Shown: piece by piece, positions 44,477 to 53,999 of the stretch
Layout of the letters: each line of letters opens with the position of its first letter
How positions within the stretch are numbered: the stretch's first letter is position 1
Assembly (NCBI RefSeq): GCF_002776575.1
Contig: NZ_CP022548.1
Coordinates: 573,001 to 637,000, forward strand
DNA from: Sphingorhabdus sp. YGSMI21
GTDB taxonomy: Bacteria > Pseudomonadota > Alphaproteobacteria > Sphingomonadales > Sphingomonadaceae
Direction of reading: 5' to 3'
Length of the DNA stretch: 64,000 nt
Notes under the pieces: generated by a model
The model's database searches: none
Seen by the model: only the letters and a program-made list of their open reading frames with translations
What the model was told of the DNA's origin: nothing
Made by a program: the position numbers and the translations under genes

Positions 44477-45327
44477 TGGGACAGATTATGAAAAATCCCG
44501 TGGCGCTCGGCGTGATCGCCATTGCGGCGCTGTTCATCCTGCTCAACACCATCGTCATCGTGCCGGAAACCCGGCAAGGCGTCGTGGTCCAGCTCGGTGA
44601 ACCCAAGAGAATCGTCAATCGTTACCAGTCAGGTGAAGCCTTTGGTGAAACCGGCGCCGGCCTGATCGCCAAGATCCCGTTTTTCGAGCAGATCGTGTGG
44701 ATCGACAAGCGGATCCGCGACGTCGAAATGGAACAGCAGCAAGTGCTGTCAACCGACCAGTTGCGCCTGCAGGTCGATGCCTTCGCCCGCTTCCGGATCA
44801 CCGATCCGCTGCGTATGTATATTGCTGCCGGCAGCGAAGAGCGGGTTTCCGACGAGCTCCGCCCTATTCTGGGCTCCGCCTTGAGAAACGAACTGGGCAA
44901 GCGGCCTTTCGCCGCTCTGCTGAGCCCGGAACGCGGCCAGGTGATGGATAATATCCAGGCCGGTCTCAATCGCGTCGCCCGCCAATATGGTGCGGAGATT
45001 GTCGACGTGCGGATCAAGCGGGCGGATCTTCCGGACGGTACGCCGCTCGACAGCGCCTATCAGCGGATGCGCACCGCCCGTGACCAGGAAGCGCGGACGA
45101 TTCGCGCCCAGGGCGCAAAGCAGGCGCAGATCATTCGCGCTGAAGCGGACGCCAGCGCGGCACGGACCTATGCCGAAAGCTTTGGCAAGGACCCGGCCTT
45201 CTATGATTTCTACCGCGCCATGAAGAGCTATGAAACGACCTTCCAGGACGGTGGTGAGAATGGCCCGCAAAGCTCGTTCGTGCTGTCGCCGGACAACGAA
45301 TATCTGCGCCAGTTCCGGGGCCGGTAA
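44476..45327 (+). CDS. hflC: FtsH protease modulator HflC
   Basis: A 283-residue partner of HflK, with an N-terminal membrane helix (about 8-27, VALGVIAIAALFILLNTIVIV), an SPFH domain (ETRQGVVVQLGEPKRIVNRYQSGE, IPFFEQIVWIDKRIRDVEME) and the stalk with EARTIRAQGAKQAQIIRAEADASAARTYAESFGKDPAFYDFYRAMKSYE. The full-length pattern matches HflC across alphaproteobacteria. Translationally coupled to hflK by a one-base overlap. Confidence 0.96.
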   Translation: MGQIMKNPVALGVIAIAALFILLNTIVIVPETRQGVVVQLGEPKRIVNRYQSGEAFGETGAGLIAKIPFFEQIVWIDKRIRDVEMEQQQVLSTDQLRLQVDAFARFRITDPLRMYIAAGSEERVSDELRPILGSALRNELGKRPFAALLSPERGQVMDNIQAGLNRVARQYGAEIVDVRIKRADLPDGTPLDSAYQRMRTARDQEARTIRAQGAKQAQIIRAEADASAARTYAESFGKDPAFYDFYRAMKSYETTFQDGGENGPQSSFVLSPDNEYLRQFRGR

Positions 45328-45333
45328 CGCATC

Positions 45334-45774
45334 TTGCCTTCGAACCGCGAAATTATCGACGCCTATTATACCGCTTTGTCGGTGATGGACGTCGATGGTT
45401 TCGAAGCGCTGCACCATCCCGATGTCGTGTATAATGTCTCGGGGAACACGATCATTTCCGGGCGCTATGACAGCTTCGCCGCCCTGAAAGCAGTGTTGCC
45501 CGCGATTTTCGAGGCACTGGACTTCGAACAGTTCCGCTTCGCGGACAAGTGGCGGGTGATGAACGAAGGTCCGGATGGAGCCACCGCCATCATGGAAGCT
45601 AGGGGCATCGCGCGGAACGGCGAACGCTATGACCAGCGCTACGTTCATATTTTCTCGTTTCGCGACGGCAAAATCGCTTCGGTCCATGAATTTTTCGACA
45701 CCCAGTTGGCGAATGACGCGCTGGGCTTTGCGGGAAAACCGACTTTTGAAAATGACGGCTCCTTTGCGTTCTGA
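45334..45774 (+). CDS. small NTF2/SnoaL-fold protein
   Basis: A 146-residue protein with the cone-fold pattern: IIDAYYTALSVMDVDGFEALHHPDVVYNVSGNTIISGRYDSF, then YDQRYVHIFSFRDGKIASVHEFFDTQLANDAL. It opens at a TTG 6 nt after the hflC stop, so it is probably read by the same ribosomes. It is unrelated in function to HflKC as far as can be told, and the substrate is unknown. Confidence 0.78.
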   Translation: MPSNREIIDAYYTALSVMDVDGFEALHHPDVVYNVSGNTIISGRYDSFAALKAVLPAIFEALDFEQFRFADKWRVMNEGPDGATAIMEARGIARNGERYDQRYVHIFSFRDGKIASVHEFFDTQLANDALGFAGKPTFENDGSFAF

Positions 45775-46010
45775 CGGTCGAAAGTACGGAAATGCCCTCC
45801 GTCGACTACAAATGTCGTCTTTTCTGCACAATGCCGGTTTTTTTCTGCGAAACAGCGATTCCCGGCTTGCGAAAGGGCTTTTGGGCACCCAAATAGATGG
45901 GCATCGGGAATGTCCCGCAGTTCTGCGCTTAGGATCGGCGGACATATATGCTAATATTCAATTTCCGTTCATGAAAATTGCGCCATTTGATTTCGTGATT
46001 TTTGGACGGA

Positions 46011-46041
46011 TCTGGCGATTGAAACCACTGGTATCGCCAGA
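46011..46041. promoter_or_regulatory. perfect 9-bp dyad in the Do-protease leader
   Basis: TCTGGCGAT (46011-46019) and ATCGCCAGA (46033-46041) are exact reverse complements with a 13-nt spacer. The site ends 20 nt before the GTG start, just upstream of the ribosome site GAGGAAG. It could be an operator or an RNA hairpin affecting initiation. No known regulator is assigned. Confidence 0.5.
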
Positions 46042-46061
46042 AATTTGAGAGGAAGATAATA

Positions 46062-47597
46062 GTGCGTTACGCTTACGGAATTTCAGCAGCTATGCTTTTG
46101 GCCGGCAGTGCAGCAACCCTGACCGGGATCGGTCCGGCTGGAGCACAGACCGCCGCCAATGACAGCACGGTAATGCGCAACGTCGTGCCACGCGCCGGCG
46201 CGCCGATGAGCTTTGCCGACCTGACCGAGCAGCTACAGCCTGCCGTGGTCAATATCTCCACCACCCAGCGTGTCCGGGTTAACAACAACCCGTTCGCCGG
46301 CACCCCTTTTGACGGCCTGTTCGGCAATCGACAGAGTGGCGGTAGCGCACAGACCCGCGAGGCCCAGTCGCTCGGCTCCGGCTTCATCATTTCTGCCGAT
46401 GGCTATGTCGTCACCAACAATCATGTTGTGGCGCCGGGCAATCGCAACGCGACGATCGAATCGATCACCGTGATCATGCCGGACCGCACCGAATATGAGG
46501 CGGAACTGGTTGGCCGCGATGCGGCTTCGGATATCGCCGTGCTCAAGATCAAGGCCAACAAGCCGCTGCCTTTTGTGAAATTCGGTGACAGCACCAGTGC
46601 CCGGGTCGGCGACTGGGTGATTGCCATCGGCAATCCCTTCGGTCTCGGCGGAACGGTAACCACCGGCATCCTGTCTGCCATTCACAGAAACACCGGCCAG
46701 GGCGGCGCCTATGACCGTTTCCTGCAAACCGACGCTTCGATCAACCGCGGCAATAGCGGTGGCCCGATGTTCGATCTGAACGGCAATGTCATCGGTATCA
46801 ACAATGCGATTATTTCACCGACCGGCGGCAATGTCGGAATCGGCTTTGCCATCCCCGCCGAGGTCGCTGCGCCGATTGTAGAAACCCTGAAAGAAGGAAG
46901 GGCTATTGAACGCGGTTATCTCGGCGTTCAGATCAGCGCCCTTTCCGAGGATCTCGCCGATTCTCTGGGTCTGGAGAAAAACCGGGGTGAATTTGTCCAG
47001 CGGGTAGAACCCGGTGAAGCCGCGGCCAAAGCCGGCATCCAGGCGGGCGATGTGATCACCAAGGTGAACGGCAAGACGGTCACACCCGACCAGACCCTGT
47101 CCTATCTGGTGACCAATCTTCCGATCGGCACCGAAGTTCCGATCGAACTGATCCGCAACGGCAAGACGATCAAGGTCAATGCCAAGCTCGGCAAACGGCC
47201 TTCCGAAGAGGAACTTGCCGGCAGCACATTCGATCCCGATGCAGAAGATGATGCGATGGGCCAGAATGACGATGGCACGAGCGCGCAGGCAACCGCCGAC
47301 GCGCTCGGATTGTCGGTGATTGATCTGACGCCGGCCATCGCCCGGCAGATCGGTGTCCCGTCTACGCAAAAGGGCGTCGTGGTAACCACCGTTAACCCGA
47401 ACAGCGATGCAGCCCAGAAGGGCATCAGGCGCGGATATCTGATTACCAGCGTCAACCGCAAACAGGTGACCACCGTCACCGAGCTGGATCAGGCGATCAG
47501 CGACGCGACACGCGCGAACCGCGAAGCCGTGCTTCTCCAGATCCGTCGCGGCGCCCGCGACCCTGTATTTGTCGCGGTCCGCCTCCAGGACAGTTAA
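46062..47597 (+). CDS. Do-family periplasmic serine protease (DegP/MucD-like)
   Basis: A 511-residue HtrA protease/chaperone with a signal peptide (about 1-29), a trypsin-like domain and two PDZ domains. The triad is His in VVTNNHVV, Asp in DAASDIAVLKI and Ser in RGNSGGPMFD. The PDZ domains start near AIERGYLGVQIS and near GLSVIDLTPAIARQIG. It opens at GTG with GAGGAAG upstream. It degrades or refolds damaged envelope proteins. In alphaproteobacteria it often follows hflKC as here. Its own terminator follows. Confidence 0.95.
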   Translation: MRYAYGISAAMLLAGSAATLTGIGPAGAQTAANDSTVMRNVVPRAGAPMSFADLTEQLQPAVVNISTTQRVRVNNNPFAGTPFDGLFGNRQSGGSAQTREAQSLGSGFIISADGYVVTNNHVVAPGNRNATIESITVIMPDRTEYEAELVGRDAASDIAVLKIKANKPLPFVKFGDSTSARVGDWVIAIGNPFGLGGTVTTGILSAIHRNTGQGGAYDRFLQTDASINRGNSGGPMFDLNGNVIGINNAIISPTGGNVGIGFAIPAEVAAPIVETLKEGRAIERGYLGVQISALSEDLADSLGLEKNRGEFVQRVEPGEAAAKAGIQAGDVITKVNGKTVTPDQTLSYLVTNLPIGTEVPIELIRNGKTIKVNAKLGKRPSEEELAGSTFDPDAEDDAMGQNDDGTSAQATADALGLSVIDLTPAIARQIGVPSTQKGVVVTTVNPNSDAAQKGIRRGYLITSVNRKQVTTVTELDQAISDATRANREAVLLQIRRGARDPVFVAVRLQDS

Positions 47598-47624
47598 ACG
47601 CGTATAAACAGATGTAACAGAAAA

Positions 47625-47654
47625 GGGCCGGCGCTTGACGCCGGCCTTTTTTTT
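47625..47654 (+). terminator. rho-independent terminator of the Do-protease gene
   Basis: GGCCGGCG (47626-47633) pairs with CGCCGGCC (47639-47646) across a 5-nt loop, followed by eight Ts. It starts 28 nt after the protease stop. Confidence 0.92.
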
Positions 47655-47701
47655 GCGTCAAGTCGAGGCCAGCTTTGCAATATGATTGAGGGGATCCGCC
47701 G

Positions 47702-49282
47702 ATGGCCGATGCAACAGAAATATTTCTCGGACTGGGCGGCGGCGAACGGCAAAGCCTCAATCTCTCCCGCGCCAACCGGCACGGCCTGATCGCGGGCGCA
47801 ACCGGCACCGGTAAAACGGTCACGCTGCAGGGGCTGGCCGAAAGCTTCTCCGCCAATGGCGTCCCGGTCTTCGTCGCCGATGTAAAAGGCGATCTTGCGG
47901 GCATTTCGATGGCCGGTTCTCCCCAGTTCAAACATGCCGACAAGCTGGAAGGACGGGCCAAGGAACTCGGCATGGAGGATTATGCCTATTCCGACAATCC
48001 GGCCATATTCTGGGACCTCTATGGCAAACAGGGCCATCCGATCCGCACCACGATCAGCGAAATGGGGCCGTTGCTGCTCGCCCGCCTGATGGACCTGAAT
48101 GACACGCAGGAGGGCGTGCTCAATATCGTCTTCCGCTTTGCCGATGAAGAAGGATTGCTGCTGCTGAACCTTGACGATCTGCAGTCGATGCTCGCCTACA
48201 CCGCGGAAAATGCGAAACAGCTGTCCGCCAAATATGGCAATGTCAGCAAGGCCAGCGTCGGCGCGATCCAGCGCCAGCTGCTCCAGCTCGACAGCCAAGG
48301 CGCCGGCCAGTTTTTCGGGGAACCGGCGCTGGAAATCGACGATTTTCTGAAATGCGACGACCAGGGTCGCGGCTATATCAACGTCCTCGCCGCCGACCAG
48401 CTGATGCGCAGCCCGAAACTTTACGCAACCTTCCTGCTCTGGCTGCTCGCCGAACTGTTCGAGAGCCTGCCGGAGGTCGGCGATCCGAAAAAACCGAAGC
48501 TGGTCTTCTTCTTTGACGAAGCGCATCTGCTGTTCGACGATGCGCCGAAAGCGCTGGAAGACAAGATCGAACAGGTCGTGCGCCTGATCCGCTCGAAAGG
48601 CGTCGGCGTCTATTTCGTCACCCAGAACCCGGTTGATATACCCCAGGAAGTCGCCGGCCAGCTTGGCAATCGCGTGCAGCACGCTCTGCGCGCTTTCACT
48701 CCGCGCGATAAAAAAGCGATCAAGGCGGCGGCCGACACATTCCGGATCAACCCCGAACTGGATGTCGAGGAAGCCATTACCGAATTGCGCGTCGGTGAAG
48801 CGCTCGTCTCCACTCTGCTGGAAGACGGTGCGCCGTCGATTGTCCAGCGCACGCTGATCAAACCGCCGCGGTCACGGCTGGGACCGATCTCGGCAAAAGA
48901 GCGCGCCATCATCAATTCAATCTCGCCCTATGAAAACAAATATGACGAAGAGGTTGACCGGCACAGCGCCGAGGAAATACTCGCGCAAAAGGTGATCGAC
49001 GCCACGGCAACGGCGAAGGAAGTAGAGGAAAAAGGCGAAGAGGAAGTCCGCAAACAGCCGCGCAAGAGCAAGAGTATCTGGGAAAAGGCGCTCAGCCGCG
49101 GGGCAAAGGTCGCCATGGGTTCAGCCGCGGGCATGGCCGCCTCAACCATGTTGGGCAAGAAATCGCGCGCCAATCCGATGCGGACCGGCGTGACTTCGGC
49201 AGTGGGTTCAGTGGTGACAGATCTGGCCGGTCCCGTGGCGGGGCGCTTTGTTCGCAATCTGATCGGTGGCCTGATGCGCTGA
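47702..49282 (+). CDS. HerA-like P-loop ATPase (DUF853 family)
   Basis: A 526-residue FtsK/HerA-superfamily ATPase of the DUF853 group. Walker A is [14 protein letters not shown] (about 36-43), Walker B is [13 protein letters not shown], and a sensor region follows with [45 protein letters not shown]. The C-terminus has a charged coiled-coil and a glycine/alanine-rich segment. HerA relatives pump DNA, but the role of this stand-alone bacterial group is not established. It follows the protease terminator and probably has its own promoter. Confidence 0.92.
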   Translation: MADATEIFLGLGGGERQSLNLSRANRHGLIAGATGTGKTVTLQGLAESFSANGVPVFVADVKGDLAGISMAGSPQFKHADKLEGRAKELGMEDYAYSDNPAIFWDLYGKQGHPIRTTISEMGPLLLARLMDLNDTQEGVLNIVFRFADEEGLLLLNLDDLQSMLAYTAENAKQLSAKYGNVSKASVGAIQRQLLQLDSQGAGQFFGEPALEIDDFLKCDDQGRGYINVLAADQLMRSPKLYATFLLWLLAELFESLPEVGDPKKPKLVFFFDEAHLLFDDAPKALEDKIEQVVRLIRSKGVGVYFVTQNPVDIPQEVAGQLGNRVQHALRAFTPRDKKAIKAAADTFRINPELDVEEAITELRVGEALVSTLLEDGAPSIVQRTLIKPPRSRLGPISAKERAIINSISPYENKYDEEVDRHSAEEILAQKVIDATATAKEVEEKGEEEVRKQPRKSKSIWEKALSRGAKVAMGSAAGMAASTMLGKKSRANPMRTGVTSAVGSVVTDLAGPVAGRFVRNLIGGLMR

Positions 49283-49330
49283 TGGCTGGCTGACTATCGC
49301 CGTGCGGGCGGACTGGAACGCTGCGAGATT

Positions 49331-49723
49331 TTACCCGAAAAAGCGGGCGACAATATCTTTCGCCAGACGGGTCGGGCGCAACGTGTCAGCGTCGATGCAG
49401 CACCAGCTCGACTGCACTTCGGCGAGCACTTCTTCGCCGCGGCGAATGATCGTGCTGTAAAAGGCACGCGCGCCGTGGACTTTTTCCAGCAACACTTCGG
49501 CGATGACGTCATCTTCCAGAAAGGCCGGCTTGCGATAGGTGATCTCGTGCTTGATCGCGACCCAGAGATGGGCAGCGACCGCTTCGGAAGGCGCAAATTT
49601 CTGCCAGTGCGCGACCACAGCATCCTGCACCCACGTCAGATAATTGGCATTATTGACATGACCCATGAAATCGATGTCCGAAGGTTCGATTGCGATGTTA
49701 TGATGGTGCGAATTGCTGCTCAT
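49331..49723 (-). CDS. hotdog-fold acyl-CoA thioesterase
   Basis: A 130-residue 4HBT-type hotdog thioesterase. The catalytic region reads EPSDIDFMGHVNNANYLTWVQDA, with the Asp and His-Val-Asn of the 4-hydroxybenzoyl-CoA thioesterase/YbgC group. It hydrolyses an acyl-CoA whose identity cannot be read here. It is convergent with the HerA-like gene (48 nt apart). The N-terminus contains a short His run. Confidence 0.88.
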   Translation of the reverse strand: MSSNSHHHNIAIEPSDIDFMGHVNNANYLTWVQDAVVAHWQKFAPSEAVAAHLWVAIKHEITYRKPAFLEDDVIAEVLLEKVHGARAFYSTIIRRGEEVLAEVQSSWCCIDADTLRPTRLAKDIVARFFG

Positions 49724-49805
49724 ATCAGCAATATATAAGATCAGCGGGGACCGATTGATAGGGCAAACTGGATTCTATCGCCGAATCAGGGCCAGCCGGA
49801 CGATA

Positions 49806-50894
49806 TCAGCCGAGGACCAGCTTGAACTTTTCGAACGCCAGGGGCTGATGCATCGTGAAGTCCGAAAAAGCCGCTGCTCCGTCAATATTCGACAGGAAAT
49901 CATCCACCGCAGCCCTGTCCGCATCCGGCAAGGTCCGATAATAGTCGAGCGGCCGCTGCAGCATCCACAAGCTGAACGGCGGCGCGATCCGCTGTCCGGT
50001 CACGCCCTCAATCCTGAAGTCCGCCATGCCGACGGCACGCGGTATTTCCGTATCGGGATTGGACTCGGCCCAGGTGGCAAACATATCGGCGACTTGCTGC
50101 AGAAAGGGCATCTGCTCCGCCATCATCCGCTCCAGTACCGGCAGCAAGCTCTCCGGAACCTCGTCATCGGCCAGAAATTCCCCGGATAGAGGCTCGCGCA
50201 CATCCACCATCCGTTCGACCCATTGGGCGACTTTCGGCGCCAGCCGCTTCATGATCTCGCCCGATGCGGGATCGCGGTAGAGATGGGCATAGAGCGGGCC
50301 GATCAGGCCATAGTCGCCAATCGAGGGCCGTGAACCGAGCAGATAATCATATCGCGCGAAATGCCGGTCGAGATCGGCCAGAAGCGCTTCGTAGCTCGCT
50401 TCAATTGCAGGGATTGTCTGCGCGTTAATGCCCAGTACCGGGCAAAAGCCCTTGAACGTCTGTCCGCGCTCGCGGCCGATGGCCAGTTGCTCTTCCTTGC
50501 TGGCTTCCGGCGCCGCGACGGCGCCGAATTCGCCGTAGACCCACTCTTCATTATAGTTCCAGCGATAGTGCATCGCCGGGATCACCAGCCATTCGTCGCC
50601 GAATACTTCCATCAGCAGCGCCACGAGCCGCTGCTTCGGCGTGTCGGGATAGACGGACGGCCCGCCGACCTCGGCTTCGAAATGATCGATGATCAACGTT
50701 GTGTCCTGCAGGGTTTCCCCTTCTTCGGTCACCATTACCGGAATGACGGGACGCCCCACTTTGGGAACGATGATCGTCTTGTAGACTTCGGTGGTGCTGA
50801 GAAACTCCTCGTAATCCACCCCTTTCCAGTCGAGATAGGCCCGCGCCTTGCCCGAATAGAGGGAAAGCGGCCCGCCGTAGAATTTATGCGGCAT
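49806..50894 (-). CDS. glutathione S-transferase family protein
   Basis: A 362-residue protein with an N-terminal thioredoxin-like GST domain (LSLYSGKARAYLDWKGVDYEEF, then VPVIPVMVTEEGETLQDTTLIIDHFE) and a helical C-terminal domain that is much longer than the 200-220 residues of typical GSTs. A GSRPSIGDYGLIGPLYAHLYRDP segment matches the GST C-domain N-cap. The start at 50894 shares one base with the queF stop (TGATG), so the genes are coupled. Glutathione binding is inferred from fold; function unknown. Confidence 0.82.
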   Translation of the reverse strand: MPHKFYGGPLSLYSGKARAYLDWKGVDYEEFLSTTEVYKTIIVPKVGRPVIPVMVTEEGETLQDTTLIIDHFEAEVGGPSVYPDTPKQRLVALLMEVFGDEWLVIPAMHYRWNYNEEWVYGEFGAVAAPEASKEEQLAIGRERGQTFKGFCPVLGINAQTIPAIEASYEALLADLDRHFARYDYLLGSRPSIGDYGLIGPLYAHLYRDPASGEIMKRLAPKVAQWVERMVDVREPLSGEFLADDEVPESLLPVLERMMAEQMPFLQQVADMFATWAESNPDTEIPRAVGMADFRIEGVTGQRIAPPFSLWMLQRPLDYYRTLPDADRAAVDDFLSNIDGAAAFSDFTMHQPLAFEKFKLVLG

Positions 50895-51364
50895 CAACCA
50901 CGGCCCCGATAGGAGGCCACGCCCTGATCCGGTACCCACAAGCCCTTGGGCGGCTCGCCCGACTGCCAGAAAATGTCGATCGGTATCCCGCCGCGCGGAT
51001 ACCAATAGCCGCCGATCCGAAGCCATTGGGGTTTCATTTCGTCAAAAAGGCGCCTGCCGATTCCGACCGTACAATCTTCGTGGAAGGCGGCATGATTGCG
51101 AAAGGAACCCAGAAACAGCTTCAGCGACTTGGATTCAACGATGGTCTCTCCCGGCGCATAGTCGATGACCAGATGCGCAAAATCCGGCTGGCCGGTGACC
51201 GGGCAAAGCGAAGTGAATTCGGGCGCTGCAAAGCGCGTCAGATAGAGCTCGCCGGCGCGCGGGTTGGGCACATAGTCGAGCACGGCGCTCTCAGGCGAAG
51301 CAGGAAGTGCGCTGTCCTGTCCCAGAAATTTCGGTGCGGGTTTTTGGGTGTCATCATGGGTCAT
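50894..51364 (-). CDS. queF: NADPH-dependent preQ1 synthase (7-cyano-7-deazaguanine reductase)
   Basis: A 156-residue single-domain QueF of the YkvM type, which reduces the nitrile of preQ0 to preQ1 in queuosine synthesis. The Cys nucleophile is in [15 protein letters not shown], the conserved Glu in [24 protein letters not shown] with the NADPH loop, and the Asp base follows. No other que gene is in view. Its start is 97-109 nt from the divergent photolyase gene. I checked that gap for a preQ1 riboswitch and saw none. Confidence 0.96.
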   Translation of the reverse strand: MTHDDTQKPAPKFLGQDSALPASPESAVLDYVPNPRAGELYLTRFAAPEFTSLCPVTGQPDFAHLVIDYAPGETIVESKSLKLFLGSFRNHAAFHEDCTVGIGRRLFDEMKPQWLRIGGYWYPRGGIPIDIFWQSGEPPKGLWVPDQGVASYRGRG

Positions 51365-51472
51365 GCCAGTCTTTTAGGGCAGCCCGCGCGCCATGTCATT
51401 AGCCAGCACCATTTTCATATTGCCCCAAAGCACAGATCGTCAAAAGCCGCCTGTTTGTACATGATGTCCGCC

Positions 51473-53011
51473 ATGTCAGAGAAAATTCTCATACCGATAT
51501 TGGGCGATCAGCTCTCGATGGATATCTCGTCCCTAAAGGGACAAAATCCGGAAGACTGCATCTTGCTGATGATGGAGGTCGAGGACGAAACGACCTATGT
51601 CCGGCACCACAAGGCCAAAATTGCCTATATCCTGTCGGCCATGCGCCACCATGCCAAGGCGCTGGCAGAGCGGGGATGGTCCGTCGATTATGTGAACCTA
51701 ACCGACCCCGATAACCACGGCAGCTTTTCCGGAGAAATCGCACGAGCGCTGGAGCGGCATCGCATCGACCGGATACGGATTACAGAGGCCGGTGAGTGGC
51801 GGGTCATGGCTATGATCGAAAACTGGGAGGACCAGTTCGCCATTCCGGTCTCTGTGTGCCCGGACCGCCGTTTTATCGCGACGCATCAGGATTTCACCAA
51901 TTGGGCAGAGGGCAAAAAGCAGCTGCGGATGGAGTATTTCTACCGCGAAATGCGGCGAAAGACCGGCATCCTTCTCGACCGGAACGGCAAACCGGAAGGC
52001 GGCAAATGGAATTATGACAGTGCCAATCGCAAGCCAGCCAGGGGCGACCTGTCCATTCCCCAGCCGATCCGCTTTCGGCCAGATGACCTAACCGAGCAGG
52101 TTCTGGCCATGGTGGCGGAAGAATTTCCCAGCCATCCGGGATCTTTGGACCAATTCCACTTTGCCGTAACCCATGAAGAAGCCATGCGGCAAAAGCGCAA
52201 ATTTCTGGATGAGGCTTTGCCGAAGTTCGGCGATTATCAGGATGCCTTGCTCAGCGGAGAGCCGTTTCTCTGGCACTCGATTCTGTCTCCCTATATCAAT
52301 GCAGGGCTTCTCGACCCGCTGGATCTCTGTCACGAGGTGGAACAGCGCTACCGGAATGGCGATGTGCCGCTCAACGCCGCGGAAGGATTCATCCGGCAAA
52401 TCATCGGGTGGCGTGAATATATGCGCGGCATTTACTGGCGCGAGGGACCCGAATATGTTGATCGCAACTTTCTGGAGGCCAAACGGCCGTTGCCGGAATT
52501 TTACTATTCGGGCGACACCGATATGCATTGTTTGTCCGAAGCCATCGGGCAGACGCTGGACCTGGCTTATGCCCACCATATCCAGCGGTTGATGATAACC
52601 GGCAATTTCGCGCTCATCGCGGGTCTGGAACCGCAGGCGGTCCACCAATGGTATCTGGAAGTCTATGCAGACGCCTATGAGTGGGTTGAACTGCCCAATA
52701 CGCTGGGCATGAGCCAGTTTGCCGACGGCGGCATCATCGCATCCAAACCTTATGCTTCGTCCGGCAATTACATCAACAAAATGTCGGATTACTGCCAGAG
52801 CTGCCATTATGACGTGAAAAAGCGTGTTGGTGAGAGGGCATGCCCCTTCAACGCGCTATATTGGGATTTTCTGGACCGCAACCAGAACAGGCTGGCCGAT
52901 AACAATCGCCTGGTGATGCCGTACCGGACTTGGGAAAAAATGGAATCGGAAACGCGGGACGATATTCGCCGGCAGGCGAAAAGGTTCCTCGATCAACTGG
53001 AGGAAAACTGA
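51473..53011 (+). CDS. Fe-S bacterial cryptochrome/(6-4) photolyase (PhrB type)
   Basis: A 512-residue member of the FeS-BCP/CryPro class, which repairs (6-4) photoproducts using FAD and a lumazine-like antenna and carries a [4Fe-4S] cluster. It opens ILIPILGDQLS. Cluster ligands are visible as C in DTDMHCLSEA, C-Q-S-C in MSDYCQSCHYD and C in RACPFNALYWDF, matching PhrB. FAD contacts are in LAYAHHIQRLMITGNFALIAGL and the YEWVELPNTLGMSQFADGG region. Starts at 51461, 51464 and 51473 are all possible; 51473 fits homologue length. No clear ribosome site is seen. Confidence 0.93.
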   Translation: MSEKILIPILGDQLSMDISSLKGQNPEDCILLMMEVEDETTYVRHHKAKIAYILSAMRHHAKALAERGWSVDYVNLTDPDNHGSFSGEIARALERHRIDRIRITEAGEWRVMAMIENWEDQFAIPVSVCPDRRFIATHQDFTNWAEGKKQLRMEYFYREMRRKTGILLDRNGKPEGGKWNYDSANRKPARGDLSIPQPIRFRPDDLTEQVLAMVAEEFPSHPGSLDQFHFAVTHEEAMRQKRKFLDEALPKFGDYQDALLSGEPFLWHSILSPYINAGLLDPLDLCHEVEQRYRNGDVPLNAAEGFIRQIIGWREYMRGIYWREGPEYVDRNFLEAKRPLPEFYYSGDTDMHCLSEAIGQTLDLAYAHHIQRLMITGNFALIAGLEPQAVHQWYLEVYADAYEWVELPNTLGMSQFADGGIIASKPYASSGNYINKMSDYCQSCHYDVKKRVGERACPFNALYWDFLDRNQNRLADNNRLVMPYRTWEKMESETRDDIRRQAKRFLDQLEEN

Positions 53012-53136
53012 ATTGCCGAAAAACCACATAAGCGGTGGATTCGTCAGGCAATGCGTTATAGCCTCGACGGCTTGAAATCGAGTCGCTAAACGGCGGCTGG
53101 AACAACGCAAATATTTGCGGACATGAGGAGTTTAAT

Positions 53137-53973
53137 ATGGAATTGCTGGTAACGACCGAATGGTTGGCCAACGAGCTAGGCGCATCCGATCTGCGGATCG
53201 TGGACGCGACGAAATTCATGGCGGATGCCGGACGCAACCCGGCTGCCGAATATGAAGCGGGCCATATTCCCGGTGCCGTGTTCATGGACCTCAGCGATTT
53301 GACTGATAGCAGCAATCCCGTTGAAAACATGCTCCCACCTGCAGAAAAATTCGCCAGCCGCATGCAGTCTCTTGGACTGGGCGATGGTAGCCGCGTCGTC
53401 CTTTACGACGACAGCCCGCTGAAAAGTTCCGCCCGCGCCTGGTGGATGCTGACCATGTTCGGGGCGCATGAAGTCGCTATCCTCGACGGCGGCATTGCCA
53501 AATGGAAAGCCGAAGGCCGGCCGCTGGAAACCGGCAAGGAAACGTTACGCCACCGGCATTTCACCGTCTGGAAAGACGACAAGGACATCCGCACCAAGGC
53601 CGATATGCTGGCCAATTTGCACAGCAAGGACGAACAGGTCGTCGATGCGCGCCCGGCCGACCGTTTCAGCGGCGAATCACCAGACCCGCGTGGCGAAATC
53701 GCTTCGGGACATATTCCCGGTTCGACCAATATCCCGCACAGCAGCTTCTTCAATGCCGACGGCACCTGGAAAAGCAGCGACGAGATCAAGGCGATCTTCA
53801 GCGACGCCGGTGTCGATCTTGCCAAGCCGCTGGTTACAACCTGCGGTTCGGGCATGACCGCGGCGGTGGTCTCCTTCGCTGCCGCTCTTGCGGGCGCAGA
53901 GAAGACCGCGCTGTATGACGGCAGCTGGGCCGAATGGGGCGCCGACGCCGATACTCCCAAAGAATCCGTCTGA
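53137..53973 (+). CDS. sseA: 3-mercaptopyruvate sulfurtransferase
   Basis: A 278-residue two-domain rhodanese. The inactive N-domain begins LVTTEWLANELGASDLRIVDATKF, and the active C-domain has VVDARPADRFSGESPDPRGEIASGHIPG and the active loop TTCGSGMTAA. CGSGMTA marks mercaptopyruvate rather than thiosulfate preference. It probably acts in cysteine breakdown and sulfane-sulfur supply. It is 26 nt upstream of a cystathionine beta-lyase-like gene, which makes a sulfur-metabolism unit. Full length, with GAGGAG upstream. Confidence 0.95.
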   Translation: MELLVTTEWLANELGASDLRIVDATKFMADAGRNPAAEYEAGHIPGAVFMDLSDLTDSSNPVENMLPPAEKFASRMQSLGLGDGSRVVLYDDSPLKSSARAWWMLTMFGAHEVAILDGGIAKWKAEGRPLETGKETLRHRHFTVWKDDKDIRTKADMLANLHSKDEQVVDARPADRFSGESPDPRGEIASGHIPGSTNIPHSSFFNADGTWKSSDEIKAIFSDAGVDLAKPLVTTCGSGMTAAVVSFAAALAGAEKTALYDGSWAEWGADADTPKESV

Positions 53974-53999
53974 ACATGCCGGCGCCGCTGGAACTATAA

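Noticed and set aside
51365..51460. preQ1 riboswitch before queF
   Set aside because: No pseudoknot-like preQ1 aptamer pattern was found on the minus strand in this gap.
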